In this document: positions 1 through 8,291 of the stretch, piece by piece
Layout: the number at the start of each line of letters is the position of its first letter
Numbering within the stretch: position 1 is the first letter of the stretch
Assembly: GCA_021822495.1 (NCBI GenBank)
Contig: JAKAQO010000006.1
Coordinates: 84,092-118,301, forward strand
DNA from: a bacterium
Lineage (GTDB): Bacteria > Elusimicrobiota > Elusimicrobia > UBA1565 > UBA9628
Direction: 5' to 3'
DNA: 34,210 nt
Notes under the pieces: model-generated
What the model was told of the DNA's origin: nothing
The model's database searches: none
What the model saw: only the letters and a program-made list of their open reading frames with translations
Program-made: the position numbers and the translations under genes

Positions 1-26
1 GAATGTTATATGTAGATTGAGGAGGG
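1..26 (+). promoter_or_regulatory. Candidate extended -10 promoter and Shine-Dalgarno
   Basis: GAATGTTATAT at 1-11 contains an extended -10 like element (TG-T-TATATG). GGAGGG at 21-26 is a strong ribosome binding site eight bases before the ATG at 35. The same 11-mer recurs at 6497-6507 directly before another gene of this cluster, which supports a regulatory role. Any -35 would lie outside the window. The promoter call is inference. Confidence 0.35.
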
Positions 27-34
27 AACAGACT

Positions 35-217
35 ATGAATCCCTTGAACCAAAATCGAAGAGGGCGAAAACATCCATCCGAGTCTCGTCTTGATTTATCA
101 AACAGGCGAAAGTCCGTGGCGCTCATTAGTCATCAAATGACTCTCGGTTCTTTCGACACTTTGAAGGAGAGCTATCACTGGGTCGTCAAACGCGGAACTT
201 GCTTAATCGAGAAATAG
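35..217 (+). CDS. Small leader ORF of unknown function (60 aa)
   Basis: This 60-codon frame begins MNPLNQNRRGRK and ends at TAG 215-217. It has an excellent ribosome binding site (GGAGGG, spacer 8) and overlaps the candidate TTG start of the next gene at 199, so translational coupling is possible. The product would be basic, with no membrane segment or recognisable domain. The same DNA also holds a perfect 6-bp hairpin (AGTCAT at 128-133 with ATGACT at 137-142) and a GGCGAAAGTCC motif, so the stretch could instead be a structured 5' leader. I do not recognise a homologue; a real protein is only moderately likely. Confidence 0.35.
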   Translation: MNPLNQNRRGRKHPSESRLDLSNRRKSVALISHQMTLGSFDTLKESYHWVVKRGTCLIEK

Positions 218-1272
218 AATTTTTCCGCCTCAAGGCGGCGGCTTTTTTATTTGGGTTATTGTTTATGACTTTGGAATTTGTCCAAGCGGGCACGGTTGCC
301 AATCCAAATCTGGATAGCGATTTTACCAACATGATGGGCTGGATGAGCGGACAATTGGCCAACGGGCTTGGTTTTAACGCCGGAGAAACCTTTGATCCTC
401 CCCGAGAAGTGACGGATCGCCGCATCGAGACCGATTTATCCCTGGGTATCGGAAATATGCCGTTCAACAAGGCGCAGTTTCCTCAACTGGATCCTTCTCT
501 CCAAGCGGTTGGGGTTGAAAATTTCTTTCCTGATTCGGTTTTGTTTCCAAATCTCACGATGCATTTAAGGGCCGGGCTTCCCTGGAGATCGGATTTTGCC
601 TTTCGCTTTGCCGATATGACGACTCCGCCGTCTTATCGCCTCTCTAATTCCTTGACAGGAAACGGCCAGTCTAATTCCATCGGAGCCACCTTGCGCAAGC
701 ATTGCTTTGGAGAAGACGGAGAGCCCTTGCTGACTTTCGCGGCCAATTATAACCATGTCTTTGGGCGTTTCGGATACGCGACTTCGTTTTCCGGAAATCT
801 TCCCACCGTGGGCGGCTCAAACACTCCGGTCAACGAAAGCGTGTCGGGCAATTTGGGTTGGAACGTCAACAGTTTTGGCCTCAATGCTATAGTCAGTCAG
901 AAATTCGGGGATTGGATTCCTTTCATGGGGTTGGGATACAACTACGTGACGGGGCTTGTGAATGCGGGGATGACGGCCATTGATTCCAGCGGTAATTTGG
1001 GCCCCATTCAAGGAGCGGCGACCAGTGGGCCGGCGGCGGATAATGCGAGCGCTATTTTTGGCGCGCAGCTCAACCGCTCTTGGGCGAATTGGTTTTTTAA
1101 CGGAGAAATAGAAGTCGTCGGTCCGGATAAGGGACAAGCTTGGATTGCGCAAACGGGCTTTTCTCTTCCGTTCTATATTGGAAGAAGCGGAAAAAACGCG
1201 GGCCAAGATCAAACGGGCCGGAAAAATCCGCCCTTGTCTCTCGAACCGGGAGGAGTGATTTTGTTGCAGTAG
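199..1272 (+). CDS. Exported, putative outer-membrane beta-barrel protein
   Basis: The 357-residue product starts with a signal-peptide-like stretch, basic residues then AAAFLFGLLFM and a likely cleavage after VQA near residue 30. The rest is rich in Gly, Asn, Ser and aromatic residues, with alternating polar/apolar segments such as FGLNAIVSQKFGDW and FMGLGYNYVTGL, as in outer-membrane barrels. No catalytic motif is visible. The start is uncertain: TTG 199 keeps the signal sequence, whereas the first ATG in frame (265) would lose it. A short GC hairpin (CCGCC 225-229 with GGCGG 234-238, T-run from 243) lies inside the signal-sequence codons. The gene is eight bases before the GH13 gene, so it may be a porin-like or glucan-binding partner of the amylases (inference). 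Confidence 0.6.
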   Translation: MLNREIEFFRLKAAAFLFGLLFMTLEFVQAGTVANPNLDSDFTNMMGWMSGQLANGLGFNAGETFDPPREVTDRRIETDLSLGIGNMPFNKAQFPQLDPSLQAVGVENFFPDSVLFPNLTMHLRAGLPWRSDFAFRFADMTTPPSYRLSNSLTGNGQSNSIGATLRKHCFGEDGEPLLTFAANYNHVFGRFGYATSFSGNLPTVGGSNTPVNESVSGNLGWNVNSFGLNAIVSQKFGDWIPFMGLGYNYVTGLVNAGMTAIDSSGNLGPIQGAATSGPAADNASAIFGAQLNRSWANWFFNGEIEVVGPDKGQAWIAQTGFSLPFYIGRSGKNAGQDQTGRKNPPLSLEPGGVILLQ

Positions 1273-1280
1273 GACTCATT

Positions 1281-4200
1281 ATGTTTAAAAAGACGACCGC
1301 GCCTTTTCTTCATCATTCTTGCGGACGGCGCTCTCCCAACCTTGAGATTATGAGGAAAGGGACCGCTTTTTTGTGCGCGTGCCTTGTTCTCTTTGGAAAC
1401 GGCTTTTATTCTTCCGCTTGGGCCGCTGAGATTAAAAATAGTTTTGATCCCCTTTCTCCTGTTCAAGTAGATATTCCGCTTCTCGCGCCGGCAAGTTCGC
1501 TTCTTCCCTCGGGAACGGAAATCCCGAATAATTTCATAAACCTGGATTCCGGGTTAAAGTCCTTAGAGACGACGAAAAAGAAGCTAAAAAACGTTCGAGA
1601 AAAGGAAAAAGCGCTCAACCCGGAAAAAAGGGGACAGTCCCCTTTTTCCACATCCTCGTCTTCCGGTTCGAGGTTACTCTCCCACGGAACTGGGAATATT
1701 GTCTCATTTGCGCCAATTAGAGAATTAAGAGCGGCTGATCATTTTTCTCCGGTAGATTTTGATGGAGACGGCGCGAAAAAATACGCCGCCTTGGATGGGG
1801 TCGAAAGCGGCCCGAGCGTTTCCGAGCTTAAAGGCGTTTTGTCCGATGGCCCCAAATTATCCGGGCAAAGCCTGACCCCATTTTCATTTCATCTGCCTTC
1901 CGGACAATGGGCCTCGGCTCGGGATGAGGGACTGGAGGGTTTTCTCTACTCAAAACTGGAACTGGAAAAACAGGGCCAGGGAAATTTGGAACAGCTGGAG
2001 GATTATTTTCATTATCTCGATTCTCTTTTGTCTCCCATGGGCTGGGCGGCTTCGGATTTAGAATCTCTTGAGAAAATTCATTCTGCTTCTATTTCGTCTC
2101 AACAGAAAAATGCGCAGTTAAACGACTGGCTGGTGTCTGTCGTTTCCAAGTATCAAGCCCAATTAGAGCTTTTAGACCCTTCCTTGTGGGCGAAACAAGC
2201 CTCCATTTATCTGATTTTTGCTCGCGCCTATAATCGCTTGAACCCCGGACAGAATTTCATGGATTCTCTCGATGAGACGGAACTTGCCCGTATCCGAGAC
2301 GAAATCAAGGCCAATTCCTTATGGCTGATGGATATTTTCGAGATTGGAGAAATTCATCGCTGGGGAACCGGCGGAGGTTCGGCTTATTCAATCAAGGGCT
2401 ATCATGTTAAACCGGAATTAGGCGGAGATGAGGGGCTCAAAAAGCTAATTGAGCGAGCGCAGAAAATGGGAATTAAGGTCGGGGTTGATTTTATCCCCAA
2501 TCATGTCTCGCTCGATAGCGATTTCATCAAGGAATTTCCAGAAGGAGTGATGCACGTTGTTCCTCCGCAGAATCTAAGCGATGAAGAAATTATGGCCCAG
2601 GTTCCTCTTCATAACGGTAAGCCGGCTTTTTATCTTTTGCATACCGATCATTACCCGGAGAACGGAAAATTCGCGTCCAAAAAAATCCTCGTTCAATATC
2701 CGATCACCGATTACGGCGGGGATATGTGGACAGACCTTGCCCAGATGGATTACAGCCGTCCGGAAACGCGCCAGTGGGAGTTGGATCAAACATCCAAGAT
2801 GTTCGGCCCTTGGAGCTTGAACTTTGTCCGTCGGGACATGGCCTATGAGATTTTAAACGCGCGCTATTTCCCCCGCTGGCTTTTTATTTTAGAGCATGAA
2901 AGAGACTCTTCCCAAGGCTGGATGAAGGACGCCCTGAATCAATTCATCGAGGATTTTAAAACGCGCTGGAAAAATCTAAACGGGGAAGAGTTCATGGCTC
3001 AAATGGCCCAAACAGCCAGAAAAGAAAATCCCGCGGCCGCTTTATTTGACGAAGCCTATAGCAACTTTAGCGATCTGTCGCGGGCGGGGTCGAGCGCAGT
3101 TTATAACAAAAATACTCATGACGGAAGCCGAGGACAATACGGACTTTATGACGCGCTGGTTTCCGCCGCCTCCGGCGGTTCCGTTGATTTTTTAAGAGAA
3201 GCTTTAAAGAATGTTTCTTTCCGTATGTGGCAGGCAGGCGGCGCCGGCGAACTCAATTTTATCGGCACCCATGACGGCGGCGAGGGAAACCCGGTGGATA
3301 AATTCGGGCGCTATTTTAAAGCCGCGGCTTTGACCGCGCTTTTATTTCGCCCGCTTCTCACCTATAACGGACTTGAGCAGGGCGTGGGTCAGGCGGAAAA
3401 CCTGATTGGAGAACTCTCAAAATCAGTTGACACTCAAAAAGCCATTCCCTTTGATATTCCCGTCCTCATTAATTGGAAAAATTCAAACCCCGACAATCAA
3501 AAATATCTGGAAAATCTTTGGAGCATGGGGGAAAAATATAAAGGGGTGATGGGGAAAGCCTTGGAGGTTTTGTCTCCAAAGACGCAGACTTCCATCGTTG
3601 CCTGGTCTTCCGGTTATTCTGAAAACGGAGTTCAAAAGGCGTTGATAGGGGCTTCAAACTTTGGAGACAGGTCCGGCGCATTTTTTAATATGGATTCTCC
3701 GACCTTGGAGGCCTTTGGGGCGTTTAAGCCGAAAGCGGACCGCGTTTATCTGTTGCGGGATGTTTTGCATCTTAAAAAAGACGGAACTCCGACGGTATAT
3801 ACCAGAAGCGGATCGGACCTGCTTAGAAACGGCCTTTATATCGGTCTTGACGGAGGGGGAACGCAGCTCTTTGAGGTTGAAGAATTTCAGAAGGGTTCTT
3901 CCGGAGCAAAGACAAAAGCGCCTTTGTCGTGGGACGAAAAAACCCAGCGCTTTGTGGAAGGTTCTTGGGGCGTTTTTGCTCTTCTTCAGTTTCCTCAACT
4001 TTGGACCAATGCCGTCAATCTTGCCCAGGTTCACCCGTGGCTTCAAAGCGCGCTTTCTTTCTTGGGCGTTTCCGCCGGTCATGTGGCGGCCATTTCAGGC
4101 ATTCCCTTTATTGGAGTTTTATCTGGCATTCTAGCTGACTCCATTTTAATGTCTTATTTTATTGGAAGCAAGGAATATACTCCGGCTGTGGTTCAGACTA

Positions 4201-4943
4201 TCGGGGTGGTGATGGCGAGTTTGATGCTCAGCCAGGTCGCTTGGGCCGGTTTTGTTCCTTTAGCGGTCTATTTCGCGGCCTTGCCTTTAATCCTGACGCA
4301 TTTAGCTCTTAATTTCCTCAAGTGGAAAGGTCGTCTTCCGGAAAAAATGGCGGGGCTTTCCGTTTGGAGCGCGTGGCAAAAGGGGTTGTCTTTACTCGGG
4401 CTTTTTCTTTTGCCGATGGGCATCAGCGTGATGTTTGTGGGTTCCTCCGGAGTTATTCCTTTAATTTTAGGCGGCGTAGCGGCTTTAACAGGACTAGGAT
4501 TTATGATCGCCCAAAAGCGCGGAAAACTTTCCCCAAAATGGCAGGGCCATTGGGCTTCCTTGGGCGCGTGGCTGGCGACTTTCTTATTTATGTTCATGCC
4601 TCTCGCTCAAATTCACAGCGTGTTCAGTAACGCGGTTGGGATGAAGGGGCTCGCCCTTCCCAGTTTTTTGATGGGGGCGGTGGGAAATTTGTTGATGCTC
4701 CCGCGAGCGATTCTGACCCAAAATAGAATTTGGTTTGTGGGAAGCGCCTGGGCGGTTGTGGTCGGTGGACTTGGGGTTTTTTTGAGTCTGGCCGCTCATG
4801 GAGTTTTTGCGGCCTGGCCGTATTTGGGGGTTCTGACGGCCGCCACTTTTTCTTTTCTCTATTACGCGCTTAAGCGTAATCAAAAATATTTCAAGGAGTC
4901 TTCTCTATGGCGCTCGCTACGTTTTCTCATCTCAAAAAAATAA
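1281..4943 (+). CDS. GH13 alpha-amylase-like enzyme fused to a polytopic PQ-loop-like membrane domain
   Basis: The product is about 1220 aa. All four GH13 regions are visible: DFIPNH (D403, N407, H408), VRRDMAYE with nucleophile D519, LFDEAY with acid/base E591, and GTHDGG with H664-D665. An export signal (FLCACLVLFGNGFYSSAWA) ends near residue 49. From about residue 897 to the end the protein becomes hydrophobic, with some nine membrane segments. These include FPQLWTNAVNL and LPRAILTQNRIW, which resemble the PQ-loop motifs of MtN3/SWEET-type transporters. The catalytic part is therefore probably periplasmic and tethered to the inner membrane. The start at 1281 has AGGA upstream; ATG 1350 (MRKGTAFLC) is an alternative that fits the signal peptide better. 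A palindromic repeat encodes RGQSPFS near residue 115. The gene overlaps the next one by 37 bases. GH13 is sure; the transporter-like assignment is tentative. Confidence 0.85.
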   Translation: MFKKTTAPFLHHSCGRRSPNLEIMRKGTAFLCACLVLFGNGFYSSAWAAEIKNSFDPLSPVQVDIPLLAPASSLLPSGTEIPNNFINLDSGLKSLETTKKKLKNVREKEKALNPEKRGQSPFSTSSSSGSRLLSHGTGNIVSFAPIRELRAADHFSPVDFDGDGAKKYAALDGVESGPSVSELKGVLSDGPKLSGQSLTPFSFHLPSGQWASARDEGLEGFLYSKLELEKQGQGNLEQLEDYFHYLDSLLSPMGWAASDLESLEKIHSASISSQQKNAQLNDWLVSVVSKYQAQLELLDPSLWAKQASIYLIFARAYNRLNPGQNFMDSLDETELARIRDEIKANSLWLMDIFEIGEIHRWGTGGGSAYSIKGYHVKPELGGDEGLKKLIERAQKMGIKVGVDFIPNHVSLDSDFIKEFPEGVMHVVPPQNLSDEEIMAQVPLHNGKPAFYLLHTDHYPENGKFASKKILVQYPITDYGGDMWTDLAQMDYSRPETRQWELDQTSKMFGPWSLNFVRRDMAYEILNARYFPRWLFILEHERDSSQGWMKDALNQFIEDFKTRWKNLNGEEFMAQMAQTARKENPAAALFDEAYSNFSDLSRAGSSAVYNKNTHDGSRGQYGLYDALVSAASGGSVDFLREALKNVSFRMWQAGGAGELNFIGTHDGGEGNPVDKFGRYFKAAALTALLFRPLLTYNGLEQGVGQAENLIGELSKSVDTQKAIPFDIPVLINWKNSNPDNQKYLENLWSMGEKYKGVMGKALEVLSPKTQTSIVAWSSGYSENGVQKALIGASNFGDRSGAFFNMDSPTLEAFGAFKPKADRVYLLRDVLHLKKDGTPTVYTRSGSDLLRNGLYIGLDGGGTQLFEVEEFQKGSSGAKTKAPLSWDEKTQRFVEGSWGVFALLQFPQLWTNAVNLAQVHPWLQSALSFLGVSAGHVAAISGIPFIGVLSGILADSILMSYFIGSKEYTPAVVQTIGVVMASLMLSQVAWAGFVPLAVYFAALPLILTHLALNFLKWKGRLPEKMAGLSVWSAWQKGLSLLGLFLLPMGISVMFVGSSGVIPLILGGVAALTGLGFMIAQKRGKLSPKWQGHWASLGAWLATFLFMFMPLAQIHSVFSNAVGMKGLALPSFLMGAVGNLLMLPRAILTQNRIWFVGSAWAVVVGGLGVFLSLAAHGVFAAWPYLGVLTAATFSFLYYALKRNQKYFKESSLWRSLRFLISKK
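1308..1353 (-). repeat. Second intergenic repeat family, degenerate inverted copy
   Basis: Read on the minus strand, this stretch (AATCTCAAGGTtGGgAgAGC, then GTCCGCAAGAAT) matches the repeat at 6379-6424 with a few changes. It lies between the SD-linked ATG at 1281 and ATG 1350 of the GH13 gene, so it could have lengthened that gene's N-terminus by insertion. Confidence 0.6.
1625..1647. repeat. GGGGACAGTCCCC palindrome inside the GH13 gene
   Basis: A perfect palindrome (arms AAAAAGGGGAC and GTCCCCTTTTT around a central A) sits in frame in the linker between the signal peptide and the catalytic domain, encoding RGQSPFS. The same core occurs at 6355, 6696 and 6858, and as a variant throughout the mobile element. 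Confidence 0.9.
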
Positions 4944-6355
4944 ATCGAAAAAGAACGCTTCTCTTCGCGTTTTCTCTTTTTATTTCCGTTCCCGCTTTCG
5001 CCAAAAAGCGCGAGCCCTTGTCTTTTTGGCTTAAGGATGAGAAAACAGTTGCCGTCAAAAGAATGTTTGCCAATATTTCGCCCAAGGGCGGGGCGGTGGG
5101 CGCGGTCGCGGCTTCTCCGTCTAAAAAAAATCCGGATTACTGGTATCATTGGGTTCGGGACGCCGCAATTACCATGAATGAGATCGTTTACCGCCTGGAG
5201 GGTTTTGAGACGCCGGAAGAAAGGCAAATCGAAACTCAAATGCTCAAAAACTACGTCTCTTTTTCTCGCCTCAATCAAACTTCGAAAGCAAAAACCGGTC
5301 TTGGGGAGCCCAAGTTCAATATGGATGGAACTCCCTTTAACGGGCCCTGGGCCCGGCCTCAAAACGATGGTCCCGCTTTGCGGGCGATTACTTTCCTTCA
5401 TTGGGCGCGTTTGCTTAAATCCTCGGGAAGAAAAAAAGAGGTGGTGAAACTCTATGATCCTAAATTTCCGCAAAATTCCGTGATTGGCGCTGATCTGGAT
5501 TATGTTTCCACTCATTGGAAACAACCCTGCTATGATTTGTGGGAGGAATCATTCGGCTTTCACTTTTTTACCCAGATGGCTGAGCGAAAGGCCTTGCTTG
5601 AGGGGTCTGATTTGGCTGAAGAATTAGGCGATTCTCCGCGTGCTCTTTTTTATAGAAGCGAAGCGAAATCCCTTGAGGCCGAAATTGAAAAACATTGGAA
5701 CTCTGGGCGCGGTTACATCATGCCGACGGTGGACCAAACCAATATGCGCTATAAAAATAGCGGGCTAGATTCTTCCGTCATTTTGGGAGTTCTTATGGGA
5801 AACACCCATGATGGTTTTTTCGCGCCCACAGATGACCGCGTTTTAGCGACCGCCCTGGCGCTTGAGAAAGCGTTTTGGAAAATCTATCCCATTGATCACG
5901 CAAATAAAGCTCCCGGCATCGCCATTGGGAGATACCCTGAAGATCGCTATAATGGAACGAACGTCTTTAAGCCTGATAATGGAAATCCCTGGGTTTTAAA
6001 TACGGAGGCCTTTAGCCAGTTTTACTGGACTCTGGCCGCCGACTACTCCAAAAAAAACGCGATTGCTTTAACGCCTCTTAATCTTTCTTTCTTTAAGGCC
6101 TTGCCGCTCAAGAAAAAGTATCTCGCGTCCTTAAAAGCCGGGGAGACGATTCAAAGTTCAAATCCGCTGTTTCAATCCTTGATTTCGGCTCTTCGGAAAA
6201 AGGGGGACAGCTTCATGGCGGTAGTGCGCCGCTTTATTAATCCCAATGGGACGATGTCCGAACAGATTGACCGCAAAACCGGCCGCATGGTTTCCGCTCC
6301 CAATCTCACCTGGAATTACGCCGGGTTTTTGTCCCAGGACCGTACCCGGCAATAA
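4907..6355 (+). CDS. Exported GH15 glucoamylase (first paralogue)
   Basis: The 482-residue protein has a signal peptide (basic start, LLFAFSLFISVPAFA, cleavage near residue 32) followed by a complete GH15 catalytic domain. Characteristic blocks are PDYWYHWVRDAAITMN, GLGEPKFNMDGTPFNGPW with RPQNDGPALRA, YDLWEES containing the likely catalytic acid E213, and MSEQIDRKTG containing the likely base E452, then LTWNYAGFL. GH15 enzymes release glucose from the non-reducing ends of alpha-glucans. The start follows AAGGAG with good spacing and overlaps the GH13 gene by 37 bases, so the two are probably co-transcribed. The second paralogue is at 6518. Substrate detail (starch, glycogen, maltodextrin) cannot be read from sequence. 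A palindrome begins at the stop codon. Confidence 0.93.
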   Translation: MALATFSHLKKINRKRTLLFAFSLFISVPAFAKKREPLSFWLKDEKTVAVKRMFANISPKGGAVGAVAASPSKKNPDYWYHWVRDAAITMNEIVYRLEGFETPEERQIETQMLKNYVSFSRLNQTSKAKTGLGEPKFNMDGTPFNGPWARPQNDGPALRAITFLHWARLLKSSGRKKEVVKLYDPKFPQNSVIGADLDYVSTHWKQPCYDLWEESFGFHFFTQMAERKALLEGSDLAEELGDSPRALFYRSEAKSLEAEIEKHWNSGRGYIMPTVDQTNMRYKNSGLDSSVILGVLMGNTHDGFFAPTDDRVLATALALEKAFWKIYPIDHANKAPGIAIGRYPEDRYNGTNVFKPDNGNPWVLNTEAFSQFYWTLAADYSKKNAIALTPLNLSFFKALPLKKKYLASLKAGETIQSSNPLFQSLISALRKKGDSFMAVVRRFINPNGTMSEQIDRKTGRMVSAPNLTWNYAGFLSQDRTRQ

Positions 6356-6440
6356 AAGGGGACAGTCCCCTTTCCTCAATAATCTCAAGGTCGGGACAGC
6401 GCTGTCCGCAAGAATTATCAAGAAGAGTCACAGTCCCCTT
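6355..6440. repeat. Composite palindromic repeat between the two glucoamylase genes
   Basis: GGGGACAGTCCCC flanked by AAA/TTT lies at 6355-6373. A second element at about 6379-6424 contains the perfect 14-bp palindrome GGACAGCGCTGTCC (6394-6407). A half copy, CACAGTCCCCTTTT, follows at about 6431-6444. The order outer palindrome, inner palindrome, outer half-site looks like a paired REP-type element. No RAYT or IS200 transposase is present in the window. Confidence 0.75.
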
Positions 6441-6496
6441 TTGGGTCTTTTGCCGGAAACCTTCTAGGCCTTTGGACCCATCCTCTTTGTTCGCCG

Positions 6497-6517
6497 GAAT
6501 GTTATATCTAGGAGGAT
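6497..6517 (+). promoter_or_regulatory. Candidate extended -10 promoter before the second glucoamylase
   Basis: GAATGTTATAT, identical to bases 1-11, gives TGtTATATC, an extended -10 like motif. AGGAGG ends only two bases before ATG 6518, a tight spacing. Transcription from this -10 would begin close to the ATG, so a very short leader is possible. No convincing -35 is seen. Confidence 0.35.
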
Positions 6518-8278
6518 ATGAGACGAGAATGTCTTCTTGCGGCTTTAGCGCTCGCTTTAGGCCCTCTCTCCGCTTTCTCAGGAGAAGAAAGGCTGGCTCC
6601 TGAAAGTCTCAATCCGGCTTCCGTTGAATTTACGCCGCTCTCTCCGGCTCTTCAAGACGTTTCTTTTCAAGAGACCTTGCCGTCCTTACCGGAAGAAAAG
6701 GGGACAGTCCCCTTTTCCCCTTTTTCTAAGTTGACGATTACTCCTGTTTCTCGCGTTTCCGCGCTTCCTGTTGCACAAGAGATTGTCGCCCTCAAGACAA
6801 GTCCGGAATTGGGAAACGCCGCACGCTCTCTAATTCCCAAACGTCTTCTAAGCGAGAAAAAGGGGACAGTCCCCTTTTCGGTCAATTTTGACGGCGCTCA
6901 CGCGGATAATTCTCAAGACTCAGATTTGGACGCCTGGATTTCTCAAGAAGAGCGCGTGGCTTTATCAAGAATGAGTAAAAACATCTCGCCCCCAGGGGAA
7001 GCCAAGGGGGCGGTCGCGGCTTCGCCTTCAAGAGAAAACCCCGATTATTGGTATCACTGGGTTCGAGACGCGGGACTGACTATGAATGCGGTTGCGACCC
7101 TTTATCAGAACGAAACCAATCATGCAAAAAAGCGCGTCTATTTAAAGATGATGAAAGATTATGCGCGCTTTTCTCGGAATAATCAGACTACTCCCACTTT
7201 ATCAGGGTTGGGCGAGCCTAAGTTCAATATGGACGGGACGGCTTTTAACGGGGCTTGGGGGCGCCCGCAAGACGACGGTCCGGCGATTCGCGCTATCGCC
7301 TTGATTCGCTTTGCCAAAGCGCTTATTTCCGAGGGAAATTGGAAATTGGCGCGTCAGCTTTATGACGCCAAACTCCCCACTTCATCCGTGATTAAGACGG
7401 ATTTGGAATACGTGTCTCATTTTTGGAAGCAAACCAGCTATGATCTTTGGGAAGAGGTGCGCGGACATCATTTCTATACCCAGATGCTCCAGAGAAAGGC
7501 CCTCTTGTCGGGCGCGGAACTGGCCCGTATGATGAATGATCCGGGCGCGGCTGATTTTTATGAACAAGAGGCGGCTCTTTTAAAGCCGGAAATCGAACGC
7601 CATTGGGATGAGGAGAAAGGGCTCATTGTCCAAACCCTGGATCAGGACGCGGGCTTAAATTATAAAAAAAGCGGGATGGACGCGGGCGTTATTCTGGCGA
7701 TTTTACAGGGAGCTTTTAAAGACGGTTTTTTCCAGGCGACCGATGATCGGGTTCTTTCCACCGTGGTTCAAATGGCGGAAACTTTTAAAAACCTTTACCC
7801 CTTGAATCAAAAAGCGGACGCGCCGGGAATTGCGATTGGGAGATATCCCGAGGACCGCTATTTCGGGGGAAACCCGTGGGTGATTTCAACCAATACCTTT
7901 GGCCAGTTCTATCTTCGAGCGGCCCAGGATTACGCCGCCCAAGGATTTATAGAAATCACCGCGCGTAATCTCGCCTTTTTTAAAGGCTTAAACTTTCCCG
8001 GAAAAGATAATCTCCGCCCAGGCTTAAAAATTGACAACTTAAATCCTCTCTTTGACCCCATATTAAACGCTCTACGGGAAGAAGGTCGCCGTTATTTAGA
8101 AACCGTGCGCCGCTACGCCAATCCTGACGGTTCCTTGTCCGAACAAATGGACCGGGAAACGGGAATGATGATTTCGGCCCGAGATTTGACTTGGAACTAT
8201 GTCAGTTTTTTAAGAGAAGCGTGCGAGGGCCGAAGCTGTCTTCTCAATCCCTTTCCCAAAAAGCCTAAAAATCCGTAA
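6518..8278 (+). CDS. Exported GH15 glucoamylase (second paralogue) with repeat-invaded linker
   Basis: The 586-residue product has a signal peptide (LLAALALALGPLSAFSG) and a roughly 120-residue Pro/Ser-rich linker containing two in-frame palindromes that encode EKGTVPFS twice. A GH15 domain follows: PDYWYHWVRDAGLTMN, GLGEPKFNMDGTAFNGAW, RPQDDGPAIRA, YDLWEEV with likely catalytic acid E312, and LSEQMDRETG with likely base E542. The catalytic part is clearly homologous to the gene at 4907, so this is a tandem paralogue that diverged mainly in its N-terminal linker. It probably acts outside the inner membrane on alpha-glucans, next to the GH13 enzyme. The short, Lys-rich C-terminus contains one Cys pair (CEGRSC). 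Confidence 0.93.
   Translation: MRRECLLAALALALGPLSAFSGEERLAPESLNPASVEFTPLSPALQDVSFQETLPSLPEEKGTVPFSPFSKLTITPVSRVSALPVAQEIVALKTSPELGNAARSLIPKRLLSEKKGTVPFSVNFDGAHADNSQDSDLDAWISQEERVALSRMSKNISPPGEAKGAVAASPSRENPDYWYHWVRDAGLTMNAVATLYQNETNHAKKRVYLKMMKDYARFSRNNQTTPTLSGLGEPKFNMDGTAFNGAWGRPQDDGPAIRAIALIRFAKALISEGNWKLARQLYDAKLPTSSVIKTDLEYVSHFWKQTSYDLWEEVRGHHFYTQMLQRKALLSGAELARMMNDPGAADFYEQEAALLKPEIERHWDEEKGLIVQTLDQDAGLNYKKSGMDAGVILAILQGAFKDGFFQATDDRVLSTVVQMAETFKNLYPLNQKADAPGIAIGRYPEDRYFGGNPWVISTNTFGQFYLRAAQDYAAQGFIEITARNLAFFKGLNFPGKDNLRPGLKIDNLNPLFDPILNALREEGRRYLETVRRYANPDGSLSEQMDRETGMMISARDLTWNYVSFLREACEGRSCLLNPFPKKPKNP
6696..6716. repeat. GGGGACAGTCCCC palindrome in the GH15 linker (copy 1)
   Basis: The GGGGACAGTCCCC core is flanked by A4 and T4, read in frame as KGTVPF. 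The palindrome is perfect around a central A. Confidence 0.92.
6858..6878. repeat. GGGGACAGTCCCC palindrome in the GH15 linker (copy 2)
   Basis: This is identical in core and A4/T4 flanks to the copy at 6696 and in the same reading frame (KGTVPF). The sequence around it differs, so the copies were inserted separately rather than by duplication of a longer segment. Confidence 0.92.
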
Positions 8279-8291
8279 GATAGAGTAAACC

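Noticed and set aside
60-160. Cyclic-di-GMP (GEMM) riboswitch
   Set aside because: A GGCGAAAGTCC motif is present, but the conserved GACGCAAAGC part is not.
3654-4082. Minus-strand ORF inside the GH13 gene
   Set aside because: Shadow frame; the plus frame has catalytic motifs and membrane segments throughout.
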